The position numbers were made by a program, and so were the translations under genes. Below the pieces are notes generated by a model. It made no database searches. It saw nothing but the letters and a program-made list of their open reading frames with translations, and had not been told where the DNA came from. DNA of 56,474 nucleotides from Methylophilaceae bacterium. GTDB taxonomy: Bacteria; Pseudomonadota; Gammaproteobacteria; Burkholderiales; Methylophilaceae. Positions 47,614-56,474 of the stretch are shown one piece after another. Location: assembly GCA_017857755.1 (NCBI GenBank), contig JAFMCM010000007.1, forward strand, positions 1 through 56,474. The letters are read 5' to 3'. Every line of letters starts with the position of its first letter. Position 1 is the stretch's first letter.

Positions 47614-48126
47614 TTAGCCTCTAATCTCTTCAACTGATTTACCACGTTTAGCAGCGACGTCCGAAGGCGTATTCATTGCTTCTAAACCATTTAAAGTTGC
47701 ACGTACAACGTTGTAGGGATTTGCTGAACCAATGCACTTTGCAGTTACATTAGTGACACCCATCACTTCAAAGATTGCACGCATAGCGCCGCCAGCAATA
47801 ATTCCTGTACCTTCAGGTGCTGGTTGAATTAACACTTTCGCAGCGCCAAAACGGCCAATAACAGTGTGATGCAACGTACCATTATTTAGGTTAACTTTAA
47901 CCATCTCACGACGCGCCTCATCCATTGCTTTTTGAACAGCTGTAGGCACTTCACGCGCTTTACCTTTGCCCATACCAACACTACCATCACCGTCTCCGAC
48001 AACGCTTAATGCGGCAAAGCTCATAATACGTCCACCCTTAACCGTTTTACTTACACGGTTAACAGAAATCATTTTTTCACGCAAACCATCTGTTTGCTGT
48101 GCTTGTTGCTCAAAACCTTTAGCCAT
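47614..48126 (-). CDS. rpsE: 30S ribosomal protein S5
   Basis: A 170-residue protein of the decoding-fidelity region (ram mutations in E. coli). The N-terminal double-stranded-RNA-binding domain has [24 protein letters not shown]; the C-terminal part has [13 protein letters not shown]. Gaps: 16 bases after rplR and 4 before rpmD. Confidence 0.97.
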   Translation of the reverse strand: MAKGFEQQAQQTDGLREKMISVNRVSKTVKGGRIMSFAALSVVGDGDGSVGMGKGKAREVPTAVQKAMDEARREMVKVNLNNGTLHHTVIGRFGAAKVLIQPAPEGTGIIAGGAMRAIFEVMGVTNVTAKCIGSANPYNVVRATLNGLEAMNTPSDVAAKRGKSVEEIRG

Positions 48127-48142
48127 AATCTATTCTCGCTTA

Positions 48143-48496
48143 TTAAAATGACAGACCATTTTCACGCGCAGCTTCTGCCAACGCTTGAATGCGACCATGA
48201 TATTTATTGCCCGAACGATCAAATGCTACTGTAGTAACGCCTGCTTTAATCGCCTTCTCAGCAATTCGCTTACCGATTACAGCAGCCGCTTCAACGTTAC
48301 CACCGTTCTTAACTAATTTACGTACTTCCGCCTCTGCTGTAGAGGCACTTGCCAACACTTTGTCACCAGATGCATCAATAATTTGCGCATAAATGTGTAA
48401 GTTTGTACGGTGCACGCTTAGGCGCGTTACAGATTGCTTGGCAATAACGGCACGGGTTTTACGTGCGCGGCGCAAGCGATTATTTACTGTAGTCAT
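48143..48496 (-). CDS. rplR: 50S ribosomal protein L18
   Basis: A 117-residue 5S rRNA-binding protein. It has the basic N terminus [15 protein letters not shown], the core [17 protein letters not shown] and the conserved end [19 protein letters not shown]. It forms the central protuberance with L5. Lies 28 bases after rplF. Confidence 0.97.
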   Translation of the reverse strand: MTTVNNRLRRARKTRAVIAKQSVTRLSVHRTNLHIYAQIIDASGDKVLASASTAEAEVRKLVKNGGNVEAAAVIGKRIAEKAIKAGVTTVAFDRSGNKYHGRIQALAEAARENGLSF

Positions 48497-48524
48497 GTTT
48501 TAGCCTTATTTTCCTAAATTACTA

Positions 48525-49058
48525 CTATTTCTTCTTAGATTCTTTAATCTGAACAACTTCATCAGAATAACGAACACCCTTGCCTTTATAAGGCTCTGGC
48601 TCACGGTAAGCACGAATTTGAGCAGCAACCTGACCAACCACTTGCTTATCAGCTCCAGTTAACTCAACTTCTGTAGGCGTTGCTGTTTTGACAGTGACGC
48701 CATCTGGCATTTGATGACTGATAGGATGTGAATAGCCCAACTCCAAATTAAGCATTTGACCTTGCGCCTGCGCTTTGTAGCCAACACCAACCAAGGTTAG
48801 TTTTCGTGTAAACCCTACTGAGACGCCATGCACCATATTAGCAACCAATGAACGTAAAGTACCTGACATAGCTCTTGAATGCGCATCATCATTAGCGGCA
48901 ACAAAGGTAATTGTTTCACCATCGCGGTTCAAATTAACTACACCTGTTAATGCTTGTGATAATTTGCCTAAAGGTCCACTAACATCAATACTATTAGCAG
49001 TTAAAACCACATCAACCTTAGCTGGAATGACTACTGGATTTTTAGCAACACGTGACAT
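48525..49058 (-). CDS. rplF: 50S ribosomal protein L6
   Basis: A 177-residue protein near the GTPase-associated centre, with two similar L6 domains; the second holds the signature PEPYKGKGVRYSDE near the C terminus. It begins MSRVAKNPVVIPAKVDV and lies 10 bases after rpsH. Confidence 0.97.
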   Translation of the reverse strand: MSRVAKNPVVIPAKVDVVLTANSIDVSGPLGKLSQALTGVVNLNRDGETITFVAANDDAHSRAMSGTLRSLVANMVHGVSVGFTRKLTLVGVGYKAQAQGQMLNLELGYSHPISHQMPDGVTVKTATPTEVELTGADKQVVGQVAAQIRAYREPEPYKGKGVRYSDEVVQIKESKKK

Positions 49059-49068
49059 CTGCTTCTCC

Positions 49069-49464
49069 TTAAGCCACTACGCACAACAACTCACCGCCGA
49101 TACCGGCAGCTTGCGCTTTGCGATCTGTCATTACACCCTTGGATGTAGACACAATTGTCACACCAAGACCATTCATTACTTTGGGTATATTTTGCCCACT
49201 CTTATAAACACGCAAACCTGGCTTACTTACACGCTCAATTTTTTCAATTACTGGGCGTCCAGCATAGTATTTAAGCTCAATATTCAACAATGGTTTGCCA
49301 TTGTTAGCATCTACTGAATAACTTTCAATATAGCCTTCGTCTTTTAGCACATTTGCAATAGCACCTTTTAATTTAGATGCTGGCATCGAAACCGAGATTT
49401 TGTTAACGCTTTGCGCATTGCGAATACGCGTTAACATGTCGGCAATTGGATCACTCATACTCAT
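49069..49464 (-). CDS. rpsH: 30S ribosomal protein S8
   Basis: A 131-residue central-domain protein. It starts [24 protein letters not shown] lies 8 bases before the first ATG, so that one was taken over the ATG two codons later. The C terminus [22 protein letters not shown] is canonical. In E. coli S8 represses the spc operon by binding near rplE; no comparable structure was identified by eye here. Confidence 0.97.
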   Translation of the reverse strand: MSMSDPIADMLTRIRNAQSVNKISVSMPASKLKGAIANVLKDEGYIESYSVDANNGKPLLNIELKYYAGRPVIEKIERVSKPGLRVYKSGQNIPKVMNGLGVTIVSTSKGVMTDRKAQAAGIGGELLCVVA

Positions 49465-49479
49465 AGATCTGTTCCTTTT

Positions 49480-49785
49480 TTACCAGCTAGCCTTAGTAAC
49501 ACCTGGCACTTTGCCAGCCATCATCAAGTCACGCAATTTACTACGTCCAATTCCGAATTTACTAAACACGCCACGAGGACGGCCAGTAAGCGCACAACGA
49601 TTACGTAAACGCACAGGGCTTGAATTACGTGGTAAAGCTTGTAGTTTCAAGCGCGCTTGACGCTGCTCCTCAACACTCACACTTTGATCGTTAATAATTG
49701 CTGTTAACGCAGCACGTTTCTCAGCGAATTTTTTTACTGTAGCGCGTCGTTTAATTTCACGCTCTGTCATACATGTTTTTGCCAT
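49480..49785 (-). CDS. rpsN: 30S ribosomal protein S14, zinc-free form
   Basis: A 101-residue head protein of the long, zinc-independent type: there is no CxxC pair in the segment [20 protein letters not shown], where C+ forms have them. It ends [10 protein letters not shown] as usual. Lies 5 bases after rplE and 15 before rpsH. Confidence 0.97.
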   Translation of the reverse strand: MAKTCMTEREIKRRATVKKFAEKRAALTAIINDQSVSVEEQRQARLKLQALPRNSSPVRLRNRCALTGRPRGVFSKFGIGRSKLRDLMMAGKVPGVTKASW

Positions 49786-49790
49786 GTGTC

Positions 49791-50330
49791 TTACCCTCTA
49801 AAAGGAAAGTTAAACGCAGAAAGCAATGCTTTAGCTTCTTCGTCAGTTTTTGCAGTCGTTGTAATCGTTATATTCATACCACGAATCGCATCGATTTTAT
49901 CGTAATCAATTTCAGGGAAAATGATTTGCTCTTTAACACCCATATTGTAATTTCCACGGCCGTCAAATGATTTTCCTGATAGCCCACGGAAATCTCTAAT
50001 ACGCGGAATAGATACTGTCACCAAGCGGTCAAAAAATTCATACATACGCTCACGACGTAAAGTAACTTTGCAACCAACCGGATAATCATCACGGATTTTA
50101 AACGCAGCAACAGATTTTTTTGCTTTGGTCACAACAACTTTTTGACCAGCAATTTTCTCCATATCACTGACTGCATTTTCCATGACTTTTTTATCTGCAA
50201 CTGCCTCACCAACACCCATATTAAGTGTGATTTTCTCGATTCTAGGAACCTGCATAACAGATGTGTAACCAAATTTCTCGGTTAACTCTTTAACGACTGT
50301 GTCGTTATAATATTGTTTTAAGCGTGCCAT
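49791..50330 (-). CDS. rplE: 50S ribosomal protein L5
   Basis: A 179-residue 5S rRNA-binding protein, the same length as in E. coli. The ATG at 50330 ([13 protein letters not shown]) was chosen over one four codons upstream (50342) because relatives begin here and GGGA lies upstream at suitable spacing. Conserved regions are [14 protein letters not shown] and [19 protein letters not shown]. Located between rplX and rpsN. Confidence 0.96.
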   Translation of the reverse strand: MARLKQYYNDTVVKELTEKFGYTSVMQVPRIEKITLNMGVGEAVADKKVMENAVSDMEKIAGQKVVVTKAKKSVAAFKIRDDYPVGCKVTLRRERMYEFFDRLVTVSIPRIRDFRGLSGKSFDGRGNYNMGVKEQIIFPEIDYDKIDAIRGMNITITTTAKTDEEAKALLSAFNFPFRG

Positions 50331-50350
50331 ATTTTTTCCCATTCACTCAC

Positions 50351-50668
50351 TTAAGCTTCAACAGCTTCGCCGTTAGATTTATAAACACGGATTTTACGAC
50401 CGTCTTTTAATATCTTGTAGCCCACTCGGTCAGCTTTCTCTGTTGCCGCATTAAACAAGGCAATATTAGAAATTTGGATCGGCATTTCTTTAGCAACGAT
50501 ACCGCCAGCAACACCCTTCATCGGGTTTGGCTTTTCATGTTTTTTTGCCAAATTAATACCTTCAACAATCACAAGACCATCTTCAAGCACACGTGAAACT
50601 ACACCACGCTTACCTTTATCTTTTCCTGTATTGACAATAACTTGATCACCTTTAAGAATTTTACTCAT
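50351..50668 (-). CDS. rplX: 50S ribosomal protein L24
   Basis: A 105-residue assembly-initiator protein with an N-terminal KOW motif ([18 protein letters not shown]) and the conserved [11 protein letters not shown]. It lies 23 bases after rplN and 20 before rplE, second gene of the spc operon. Confidence 0.97.
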   Translation of the reverse strand: MSKILKGDQVIVNTGKDKGKRGVVSRVLEDGLVIVEGINLAKKHEKPNPMKGVAGGIVAKEMPIQISNIALFNAATEKADRVGYKILKDGRKIRVYKSNGEAVEA

Positions 50669-50691
50669 CTCTGTATCCTTTGTATTCGCTC

Positions 50692-51060
50692 TTAAAGCAC
50701 TTCAGGAGCTAAAGAAACGATTTTCATAAAACGCTCACCACGCAATTCACGTGTCACCGGGCCAAAAATACGTGTGCCGATTGGCTCAAGTTTAGCTGAT
50801 AATAGTACCGCAGCATTACTGTCAAACTTAACCAATGAACCGTCTGGACGGCGCACACCTTTAGCAGTACGAACAACAACAGCGTTGTAAACTTCGCCTT
50901 TTTTTACGCGCCCACGAGGAGCTGCATCTTTGATTGTGACCTTAATTACATCGCCAACGCTTGCGTAACGACGCTTAGAACCACCCAACACTTTAATACA
51001 CATTACAGAACGTGCACCAGTGTTATCAGCTACTTCTAGCCTAGACTGCATTTGAATCAT
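50692..51060 (-). CDS. rplN: 50S ribosomal protein L14
   Basis: A 122-residue protein that forms bridges to 16S rRNA and the binding site of the silencing factor RsfS. It starts [17 protein letters not shown] and ends [11 protein letters not shown]. It opens the spc operon: the 209-base gap upstream carries a promoter and a folded leader, and TTGGAGA precedes the ATG. Confidence 0.97.
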   Translation of the reverse strand: MIQMQSRLEVADNTGARSVMCIKVLGGSKRRYASVGDVIKVTIKDAAPRGRVKKGEVYNAVVVRTAKGVRRPDGSLVKFDSNAAVLLSAKLEPIGTRIFGPVTRELRGERFMKIVSLAPEVL

Positions 51061-51141
51061 GAAATAATCTCCAACTTAATCCGTATTTACCAAAACAGCC
51101 GCCATCTAATGGTTCGGCCTATTGACCACGGTCAGTATTGG

Positions 51142-51189
51142 GGCGCTTGCTTTTTAAATGAATTATTATCCTAACAATTCACGAGCGCC
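51142..51189 (-). other. Nested stem-loop in the rplN leader
   Basis: On the minus strand an outer stem GGCGCT/AGCGCC (51189-51184 with 51147-51142) encloses an inner stem TGAATT/AATTCA (51181-51176 with 51164-51159). It lies just after the predicted transcription start and could be a protein-binding leader. The rest of the gap has smaller repeats (TGACC/GGTCA at 51124-51135, CCAT/ATGG). Confidence 0.45.
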
Positions 51190-51201
51190 GAAAAGTCCAA
51201 C

Positions 51202-51231
51202 ATTATATACTTAATTTGCATTCTCTAGCAA
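51202..51231 (-). promoter_or_regulatory. Promoter of the spc operon
   Basis: TTGCTA (51231-51226), 18 bases, perfect TATAAT (51207-51202), in the gap between rpsQ and rplN. This is the position of the S10/spc operon boundary in E. coli. Confidence 0.7.
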
Positions 51232-51269
51232 GTAGGAAATGCAAATAAATACTACTAAGAAAGAATAGG

Positions 51270-51533
51270 CTAACTTGCTTTTCTATCTACATTACTTACT
51301 ACCCAAGTTTTAAGCTTTGATAGTGGACGACCTTCCGTAATGGTTACGATATCGCCTTCTTTACATTCATTCATTTCATCGTGTGCATGAAATTTCTTGG
51401 ATTTTGATATGACTTTACCAATTAATGGATGCTTAACCTTACGCTCCACTAAAACAGTAACCGTTTTATCCATTTTGTCACTTACGACACGACCGCTTAA
51501 TGAGCGAACAACTTTAGCTTGTGTTTCTGTCAT
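51270..51533 (-). CDS. rpsQ: 30S ribosomal protein S17
   Basis: An 87-residue primary 16S rRNA binder from the ATG at 51533 ([20 protein letters not shown]). Two in-frame starts lie just upstream, but AGAGGA has the right spacing only to this one. The core motifs [16 protein letters not shown] and [15 protein letters not shown] are intact. It ends the S10 group before the 209-base gap. Confidence 0.95.
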   Translation of the reverse strand: MTETQAKVVRSLSGRVVSDKMDKTVTVLVERKVKHPLIGKVISKSKKFHAHDEMNECKEGDIVTITEGRPLSKLKTWVVSNVDRKAS

Positions 51534-51544
51534 CATCAATCCTC

Positions 51545-51736
51545 TTAGGCTTTAGCTTTTTCAGCTAGTACAGTCTTAATACGCGCAATATTGCGTCGTG
51601 TTTTTAAAATTTGATCTGGCTTATTCAGCTGTTGTGTTGCAGATTGCATGCGCAATGAAAATTGAGCACGACGCAATTCAATCAACTCATTATTAAGCTC
51701 GTCAACATTTTTACTTCTTAAATCAGTAGCTTTCAT
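51545..51736 (-). CDS. rpmC: 50S ribosomal protein L29
   Basis: A 63-residue helical-hairpin protein at the peptide exit, same length as in E. coli. Three ATGs are in tandem; the third (51736, [14 protein letters not shown]) is placed 8 bases after AAGGA, so it was chosen. It lies 10 bases after rplP and 11 before rpsQ. Confidence 0.95.
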   Translation of the reverse strand: MKATDLRSKNVDELNNELIELRRAQFSLRMQSATQQLNKPDQILKTRRNIARIKTVLAEKAKA

Positions 51737-51746
51737 CATCATTTCC

Positions 51747-52163
51747 TTAACCACCAAGTTGACGTGTCATGAATACTGTTTCGATTGGCAATTTTGCTGC
51801 TGCCAATTTAAAAGCTTCACGAGCTAATGTTTCACTGACGCCGTCCATTTCATACAACATTTTTCCAGGCTGAATCTGTGCAACGTAAAATTCAACACTT
51901 CCTTTACCTTTACCCATACGAACTTCAGCTGGCTTCTTAGAAATTGGTTGATCTGGAAAAATACGAATCCAAACACGACCGCCACGTTTAATATGACGCG
52001 TCATTACACGACGTGCGGCTTCAATTTGACGTGCAGTTAAACGACCACGACCAATTGCTTTTAGTCCAAAATCACCAAAACTTACTTTATTACCTGTCGT
52101 TGCAATGCCTTTATTCCGGCCTTTTTGCATCTTACGATATTTTTGTCTAGACGGTTGTAGCAT
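51747..52163 (-). CDS. rplP: 50S ribosomal protein L16
   Basis: A 138-residue protein organising the A-site tRNA region. It starts [19 protein letters not shown] and has the conserved segment [19 protein letters not shown] and the [12 protein letters not shown] loop. Its first 17 bases overlap the end of rpsC, so the two are translationally coupled. Confidence 0.97.
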   Translation of the reverse strand: MLQPSRQKYRKMQKGRNKGIATTGNKVSFGDFGLKAIGRGRLTARQIEAARRVMTRHIKRGGRVWIRIFPDQPISKKPAEVRMGKGKGSVEFYVAQIQPGKMLYEMDGVSETLAREAFKLAAAKLPIETVFMTRQLGG

Positions 52164-52863
52164 CTTTAACCCTCGGCTTTCTTACTTTTTTTTCTGGTTC
52201 AGCATCAGCAGCGTCAACTGCAGTTTGCACATTATCAGCAAAAACTTCACCTTTAAATACCCATACTTTAATACCAATAATACCGTATGTTGTTAATGCT
52301 TCGGCAACACCGTAATCAATATCAGCACGTAATGTATGAAGTGGAACACGGCCTTCACGATACCATTCAGTACGAGCAATCTCAATACCGTTCAAACGGC
52401 CAGAACTCATAATCTTGATACCTTTGGCACCCAAACGCATCGCGTTTTGCATAGCACGCTTCATGGCACGACGAAACATAACACGCTTTTCTAACTGTTG
52501 CGCGATACTTTGTGCAATTAACGTCGCATCAAGCTCTGGCTTACGCACTTCTTCGATGTTCAAATGTACTGGTACGTTCATCATACCCTGTAGCGTTGAA
52601 CGTAGCGTTTCAATGTCTTCACCTTTTTTACCAATCACAACTCCTGGACGGGCACTATGAATAGTAATCTTGGCATTTTTAGCAGGTCGCTCAATCACAA
52701 CCTTACTTACGGCTGCGTTAACTAATTTTTTAGTTAAAAAATCACGCACCTTAATGTCGTTTTGCAACATTTCCGGGAAATGTTTAGAGTTTGCATACCA
52801 GCGTGATTGCCAGTTTTTAGTTACTGCTAAACGGAATCCAATTGGATGTATTTTTTGTCCCAT
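52147..52863 (-). CDS. rpsC: 30S ribosomal protein S3
   Basis: A 238-residue mRNA-entry protein with helicase function. The N-terminal KH domain has [17 protein letters not shown]; the C-terminal domain has [27 protein letters not shown] in consecutive conserved blocks (for example [12 protein letters not shown]). A basic tail follows. One base after rplV; overlaps rplP by 17. Confidence 0.97.
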   Translation of the reverse strand: MGQKIHPIGFRLAVTKNWQSRWYANSKHFPEMLQNDIKVRDFLTKKLVNAAVSKVVIERPAKNAKITIHSARPGVVIGKKGEDIETLRSTLQGMMNVPVHLNIEEVRKPELDATLIAQSIAQQLEKRVMFRRAMKRAMQNAMRLGAKGIKIMSSGRLNGIEIARTEWYREGRVPLHTLRADIDYGVAEALTTYGIIGIKVWVFKGEVFADNVQTAVDAADAEPEKKVRKPRVKDATTV

Positions 52864-52864
52864 A

Positions 52865-53203
52865 TTAAGCCTTTGTATCGCCGACTGTCACATGAATGTG
52901 ACAGGTAGGTTTAAGGATACGCCCAGCACGACCTTTGGCGCGAGCGCGAATTCTTTTTAACACAATACCTTTATCAACGTAAATTGAAGTTACTTTCAAT
53001 TCATCGATATCTGCACCGTTATTATGTTCTGCATTGGCAATCGCTGATTCCACTACTTTTTTAATTAACTCAGCACCTTTTTTTGGTGTAAAAGCTAATA
53101 TATTCAGTGCATGGTCAACTTTTTTACCACGTACAAGGTCGGCAACCAGTCTCGCTTTTTGCGGAGACAAATGCACACCTCTTAAGACCGCTGTTACTTG
53201 CAT
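52865..53203 (-). CDS. rplV: 50S ribosomal protein L22
   Basis: A 112-residue tunnel protein with [21 protein letters not shown] near the start (for example [13 protein letters not shown]) and the long beta-hairpin [20 protein letters not shown], where macrolide-resistance mutations arise. Two ATGs are adjacent; AGGAG suits the second (53203) better than 53206. Lies 9 bases after rpsS. Confidence 0.95.
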   Translation of the reverse strand: MQVTAVLRGVHLSPQKARLVADLVRGKKVDHALNILAFTPKKGAELIKKVVESAIANAEHNNGADIDELKVTSIYVDKGIVLKRIRARAKGRAGRILKPTCHIHVTVGDTKA

Positions 53204-53212
53204 CATAAGCTC

Positions 53213-53488
53213 CTATTTCTTCGCTTTTTTGTCAGCAGCATGACCTTTGAATGTACGCGTTAGCGCAAACTCACCAAGCTTGTGACCTACCATGTTTTCA
53301 GAAATGAGTACTGGCACATGAATTTTTCCGTTATGCACAGCAATCGTTAAACCAATAAAATCAGGCAAAATTGTAGAACGGCGTGACCAGGTTTTAATTG
53401 GTTTGCGATCACGATTTGCCGAAGCTACTTCTACTTTTTTTGCTAGATGCCCATCAATAAATGGGCCTTTTTTAATTGAACGTGCCAT
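53213..53488 (-). CDS. rpsS: 30S ribosomal protein S19
   Basis: A 91-residue head protein in contact with S13. It begins [19 protein letters not shown] and has the conserved [20 protein letters not shown] and [16 protein letters not shown]. Between rplB (5 bases) and rplV (9 bases). Confidence 0.97.
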   Translation of the reverse strand: MARSIKKGPFIDGHLAKKVEVASANRDRKPIKTWSRRSTILPDFIGLTIAVHNGKIHVPVLISENMVGHKLGEFALTRTFKGHAADKKAKK

Positions 53489-53493
53489 ATTTT

Positions 53494-54327
53494 CTACCTT
53501 ACGCCTCTCGGACGACGACTAACGCGCATATTGTCCGTACGTTTATTGTTACGAGTGCGGAAACCTTTAGTTTGAACACCCCAAGGACTTACTGGATTCA
53601 TACCAGCCGCTGTACGGCCTTCGCCACCACCGTGCGGGTGGTCAACTGGGTTCATCACAACACCACGAACCGTTGGACGAACACCGCGCCAACGCATTGC
53701 GCCAGCTTTACCAATTGAACGTAATGAATGCTCACCGTTACCAACCTCACCTAAAGTTGCTTTACAGTCAACATGAACACGACGAACCTCACCAGAACGC
53801 AAACGCAATTGCGCGTAAATTCCCTCTCTCGCAAGCAATTGAACTGAAGTGCCTGCAGAACGCGCAACTTGAGCACCCTTACCTGGCTTTAACTCGATAC
53901 AGTGAATCGTACTACCAACAGGTATATTACGAAGCGGCAAGGCATTACCTGCTTTAATCGGCGCTTCTGAACCACTTATCAGTTGATCACCAGCTGCTAT
54001 ACCTTTTGGTGCAATAATATAACGACGTTCACCATCCGCATAACAAAGCAAGGCAATATGTGCAGAACGGTTCGGATCGTACTCAATATGCTCAACCTTT
54101 GCAGGTATCCCGTCTTTATTACGACGAAAATCCACAATACGGTAGTGCTGCTTGTGACCTCCACCTTGGTGACGCGTTGTAATACGACCGTTGTTATTAC
54201 GCCCAGCATTCTTGCTTTGACTTTCAAGTAAAGGTGCGTATGGCTTACCTTTATGCAAATCTGGGGTAACTACTTTTACAACTCCACGACGACCGGGGGA
54301 AGTTGGTTTGACTTTAACTAATGCCAT
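53494..54327 (-). CDS. rplB: 50S ribosomal protein L2
   Basis: A 277-residue protein of the peptidyl-transferase region and subunit association. The conserved C-terminal loop [14 protein letters not shown] holds the histidine needed for activity in E. coli. N-terminal OB-like and SH3-like domains are complete ([18 protein letters not shown]). Lies 11 bases after rplW. Confidence 0.98.
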   Translation of the reverse strand: MALVKVKPTSPGRRGVVKVVTPDLHKGKPYAPLLESQSKNAGRNNNGRITTRHQGGGHKQHYRIVDFRRNKDGIPAKVEHIEYDPNRSAHIALLCYADGERRYIIAPKGIAAGDQLISGSEAPIKAGNALPLRNIPVGSTIHCIELKPGKGAQVARSAGTSVQLLAREGIYAQLRLRSGEVRRVHVDCKATLGEVGNGEHSLRSIGKAGAMRWRGVRPTVRGVVMNPVDHPHGGGEGRTAAGMNPVSPWGVQTKGFRTRNNKRTDNMRVSRRPRGVR

Positions 54328-54338
54328 CTCTATTCTCC

Positions 54339-54650
54339 TTATTCGCCAGCCGCGAAGTTAATTTCTTGACCAGGCTTCAAGCTAACATACGCTTTTTTCC
54401 AGTCGTTACGCTTGCCAATAGTACGGCCAGCACGCTTTGTTTTGCCTAATACGTTTAGAGTAGTAACTGATTCCACTTCAACTTTAAACACAAGCTCAAC
54501 AGCCGCTTTAATTTCAAGTTTAGTTGCATTTTTCAGCACTTTAAATGCAATTTGCTGATTTTTATCTGCAACATAAGTTGCTTTCTCAGTAATTTGTGGG
54601 GCTACAATAACTTGCAATAAACGATCTTGAGTATGAATTATTGCGCTCAT
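54339..54650 (-). CDS. rplW: 50S ribosomal protein L23
   Basis: A 103-residue exit-site protein, docking point of trigger factor and SRP. It has the start of the ferredoxin-like fold [20 protein letters not shown] and the conserved [17 protein letters not shown]. Its ATG overlaps the rplD stop by 4 bases, so translation is coupled. Confidence 0.97.
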   Translation of the reverse strand: MSAIIHTQDRLLQVIVAPQITEKATYVADKNQQIAFKVLKNATKLEIKAAVELVFKVEVESVTTLNVLGKTKRAGRTIGKRNDWKKAYVSLKPGQEINFAAGE

Positions 54651-55273
54651 GCTAACATCTCCTCAAGTTTCTTCACTGCACCAGCAGTTGCCAGCACTTT
54701 AGGGAAACGCACCAAACTAACAGGGTCAGCATGTTGCGCTTCTACAACCATCACATTAATGAGGTTACGTGAAGATAAATATAAATTCTCATCAAACCCG
54801 TCGGTCAACAGTAAAACACCGTCTGCATAACCAAGACTTTTAATTTTTTCTACAAATTGTTTTGTTTTTGGCGAATCAACTTTGAAGTCTTCAACCACTG
54901 CAATTCGCTCTTGACGAACCAACTCGGAAAGTATTGTCTGCATACCAGCGCGATAAGCCTTACGATTTACTTTATGTGTGTAGTTGTCTTTAGGGCTAGC
55001 TGGGAATGCACGACCACCTCCACGCCAAATTGGGCTAGACGTCATACCTGCACGCGCATTACCCGTACCCTTTTGTCCGTAAGGTTTCTTCGTTGAGTGA
55101 GCAACTGTACCTCGTGTTTTTTGAGCGCGGGTTGAAGTGCGTGCATTTGCCATATAAGCAACGACCACTTGATGCACCAGCGCCTCATTGAACTCACGAC
55201 CAAAAGCTACATCAGATACCGTAATACCTTTTTTAGCCGTTTTACCCGCGTTATCGATTAACTTAATTTCCAT
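54647..55273 (-). CDS. rplD: 50S ribosomal protein L4
   Basis: A 208-residue tunnel protein; the loop with [14 protein letters not shown] reaches the constriction and is a site of macrolide-resistance changes. In E. coli L4 also represses the S10 operon through the leader; here an attenuator-like hairpin lies upstream of rplC and could be a target, which is inference. Overlaps rplC by one base (TAATG). Confidence 0.97.
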   Translation of the reverse strand: MEIKLIDNAGKTAKKGITVSDVAFGREFNEALVHQVVVAYMANARTSTRAQKTRGTVAHSTKKPYGQKGTGNARAGMTSSPIWRGGGRAFPASPKDNYTHKVNRKAYRAGMQTILSELVRQERIAVVEDFKVDSPKTKQFVEKIKSLGYADGVLLLTDGFDENLYLSSRNLINVMVVEAQHADPVSLVRFPKVLATAGAVKKLEEMLA

Positions 55274-55938
55274 TATTTAGCCCCCTGTGTTTTGGACGCT
55301 TTAGCTTTTATAGCTGGACGTACAACAACGTCACCACCTTTAGAGCCTGGAATAGCACCTTTAATCAACAGCAAGTTACGCTCAGCATCAACACGTACTA
55401 TTTCTAGATTTTGCGTTGTTACTTTAACATCACCCAAATGGCCAGCCATACGCTTACCAGGGAATACTCTACCTGGGTCTTGCGCCATACCTTGCGAACC
55501 AATTTTTTTGTGTGCTTTTGAGTTACCATGCGACGCACGGCCAGAAGAGAAATGATGACGTTTAATACCGCCAGCAAATCCTTTACCAATCGAAGAACCA
55601 GTTACATCCACTAATTGACCTGCCTCAAACAGTGCCACTGAAATTTCAGTACCTACAGCGTGATTAGCAACTAAGTCTTCGTTAACATTAAATTCTTGCA
55701 TACCTGAACCAGCAGCAACACCAGCCTTGGCATAATGCCCAGTTAGCGCCTTACTGATACGGCTAGCACGACGTTCGCCGAAAGCAACCTGAAGGCCAGT
55801 ATAGCCATCTGTTTCGACTGTCTTGATCTGTGTCACACGGTTAGGTTTAACCTCAAGCACGGTTACTGGGATACTATTACCTTCCTCAGTAAACACGCGG
55901 GTCATTCCCACCTTGCGACCAATAAGCCCTAAGCTCAT
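55273..55938 (-). CDS. rplC: 50S ribosomal protein L3
   Basis: A 221-residue early-assembly protein. Its long loop carries [16 protein letters not shown], where the glutamine corresponds to the one methylated by PrmB in E. coli, and the start [17 protein letters not shown] is canonical. Unusually it is separated from rpsJ by 108 bases with a separate promoter, so it can start its own transcription unit. AAGGA lies 8 bases before the ATG. Confidence 0.97.
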   Translation of the reverse strand: MSLGLIGRKVGMTRVFTEEGNSIPVTVLEVKPNRVTQIKTVETDGYTGLQVAFGERRASRISKALTGHYAKAGVAAGSGMQEFNVNEDLVANHAVGTEISVALFEAGQLVDVTGSSIGKGFAGGIKRHHFSSGRASHGNSKAHKKIGSQGMAQDPGRVFPGKRMAGHLGDVKVTTQNLEIVRVDAERNLLLIKGAIPGSKGGDVVVRPAIKAKASKTQGAK

Positions 55939-55964
55939 GATCTATTCCTTATTATTTAATTAAA

Positions 55965-55988
55965 AAGTCGATTACAATTGACCGACTT
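55965..55988 (-). other. Attenuator-like hairpin in the rplC leader
   Basis: On the minus strand AAGTCG (55988-55983) pairs with CGACTT (55970-55965) around a 12-base loop and is followed by a T-rich run (TTTAATTAAA). It lies between the extra promoter and rplC and may be a weak terminator under r-protein control. Confidence 0.45.
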
Positions 55989-56004
55989 CTGTGAAAGAGC
56001 GCGG

Positions 56005-56033
56005 ATTATACCGAACTCCAGACTTGATTACAA
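56005..56033 (-). promoter_or_regulatory. Promoter between rpsJ and rplC
   Basis: TTGTAA (56033-56028), 17 bases, perfect TATAAT (56010-56005), then a GC-rich discriminator (CCGCGC) of the kind seen in growth-rate-controlled promoters. Predicted start near 55998, about 60 bases before the rplC ATG. Confidence 0.75.
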
Positions 56034-56046
56034 CCCTAAAGCTAAA

Positions 56047-56355
56047 TTACAGCTTAATTTCAACATCCACACCAGCTGGTAAGTCCAACTTCATTAATGC
56101 ATCAACTGTTTTATCAGTTGGCTCAACAATATCCATCAGGCGCTGATGAGTACGAATTTCGAACTGATCACGAGATGTTTTATTAACATGTGGTGAACGT
56201 AAGATATCGAAACGCTCAATACGTGTTGGCAAAGGTACTGGACCTTTCACCACTGCACCTGTACGCTTTGCTGTTTCAACAATCTCTTGAGCAGATTGAT
56301 CAATCAAACGATAGTCAAATGCTTTTAAACGAATACGAATTTTTTGAGCTGCCAT
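56047..56355 (-). CDS. rpsJ: 30S ribosomal protein S10 (NusE)
   Basis: A 102-residue head protein that also works as NusE in transcription antitermination with NusB. It shows [33 protein letters not shown], and the end [18 protein letters not shown] lies 7 bases before the ATG. It sits between tuf (63 bases) and the separately promoted rplC, so here it may belong more to the tuf transcript than to the S10 operon. Confidence 0.97.
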   Translation of the reverse strand: MAAQKIRIRLKAFDYRLIDQSAQEIVETAKRTGAVVKGPVPLPTRIERFDILRSPHVNKTSRDQFEIRTHQRLMDIVEPTDKTVDALMKLDLPAGVDVEIKL

Positions 56356-56378
56356 GTTTTTTCCTTATAAAGAGCGAA

Positions 56379-56400
56379 ACGGCAGGCTTAAGCCTGCCGT
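56379..56400. repeat. 22-bp perfect palindrome between tuf and rpsJ
   Basis: ACGGCAGGCTT followed by its exact reverse complement. Read leftward it gives a strong stem (9 bp plus a TTAA turn) but is followed by TTCGCTCTTTA, not a clean T run, so it may cause partial termination or RNA processing between tuf and rpsJ. Confidence 0.7.
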
Positions 56401-56418
56401 CTTAATTTAAATAACTTA

Positions 56419-56474
56419 CTATTCAATAATCTTAGCAACAACACCTGCACCAACTGTACGACCACCTTCACGAA
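56419..56474 (-). CDS. tuf: Elongation factor Tu, C-terminal end (partial, cut by window edge)
   Basis: The last 17 codons and the TAG stop, translating to REGGRTVGAGVVAKIIE, the conserved C terminus of EF-Tu. Position upstream of rpsJ on the same strand matches the str-S10 order of betaproteobacteria. The rest of the gene is outside the window. Confidence 0.95.
   Translation of the reverse strand, partial: REGGRTVGAGVVAKIIE

Noticed and set aside
53997-54231. Open frames of 76 and 82 codons overlapping rplB
   Set aside because: Shadows of the strongly biased rplB codons; no start signals.
1-56474. tRNA or rRNA genes, insertion sequences, phage genes, CRISPR arrays, attachment sites
   Set aside because: Looked for in all gaps; no cloverleaf or TTCGA-type arm, no transposase or integrase protein, no regularly spaced repeats. 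The window appears to be stable core chromosome.

Overview
The window is a continuous stretch of bacterial housekeeping chromosome. It carries a full S10-spc-alpha ribosomal protein cluster, a ThrB-type homoserine kinase of the aminoglycoside-phosphotransferase fold beside BPSS1780-like and DUF2782-like proteins and polA, a dusB-fis pair, and a coaBC-dut-rpmB-rpmG string. This combination points to a betaproteobacterium, and the moderately AT-rich sequence and protein flavour suggest the Methylophilaceae/Nitrosomonadales side. That placement is inference from gene content, not from a database match. I found no tRNA or rRNA gene, insertion sequence, prophage, CRISPR array or integrase. No stretch longer than 300 bases lacks a gene; the longest gaps (1-251, 2040-2279, 2964-3243, 33948-34180, 38035-38284) are discussed in the entries where they hold something. 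Layout: 252-2039 is an ABC exporter (minus). 2280-5427 carries ung and uvrD on plus, with a probable small RNA on the opposite strand between them. 5424-8361 is a minus-strand group (LOG-family protein, DUF2782 protein, homoserine kinase thrB, BPSS1780-like membrane protein). 8506-13362 holds polA, a rhodanese, yaaA and a MoCF-domain protein. 13368-21229 holds an MFS transporter and a complete RND efflux operon (adaptor, pump, outer-membrane channel) with a divergent TetR repressor and a palindromic operator overlapping both promoters. 21368-22650 is dusB-fis; 22777-27879 is the tightly packed purH-purD-hemF-M18 aminopeptidase group, followed by two sodium symporters (AGCS and NSS families). 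30699-33947 has a small cytochrome c, a mutarotase-like protein and ilvD on minus. 34181-38034 has lgt, then ybdD/cstA and radC on minus. 38285-40530 has coaBC, dut, rpmB and rpmG. mgtE and a glutaredoxin-like protein follow. From 42429 to the right edge runs the minus-strand ribosomal block from rplQ back to the 3' end of tuf. Genes for DNA repair and replication (ung, uvrD, polA, radC, dut), purine and haem synthesis, branched-chain amino-acid and threonine synthesis, lipoprotein maturation and translation are thus interleaved; the accessory-looking parts are the efflux operon and the transporters. Most of the unusual signal is non-coding: a four-hairpin RNA with a C-rich loop ending in a strong terminator (2992-3099, minus), an AcrR-type operator, a promoter lying inside a terminator loop at the spc/alpha boundary, an extra promoter plus attenuator-like hairpin splitting rpsJ from rplC, and a 14-bp LacI/PurR-like palindrome upstream of cstA.
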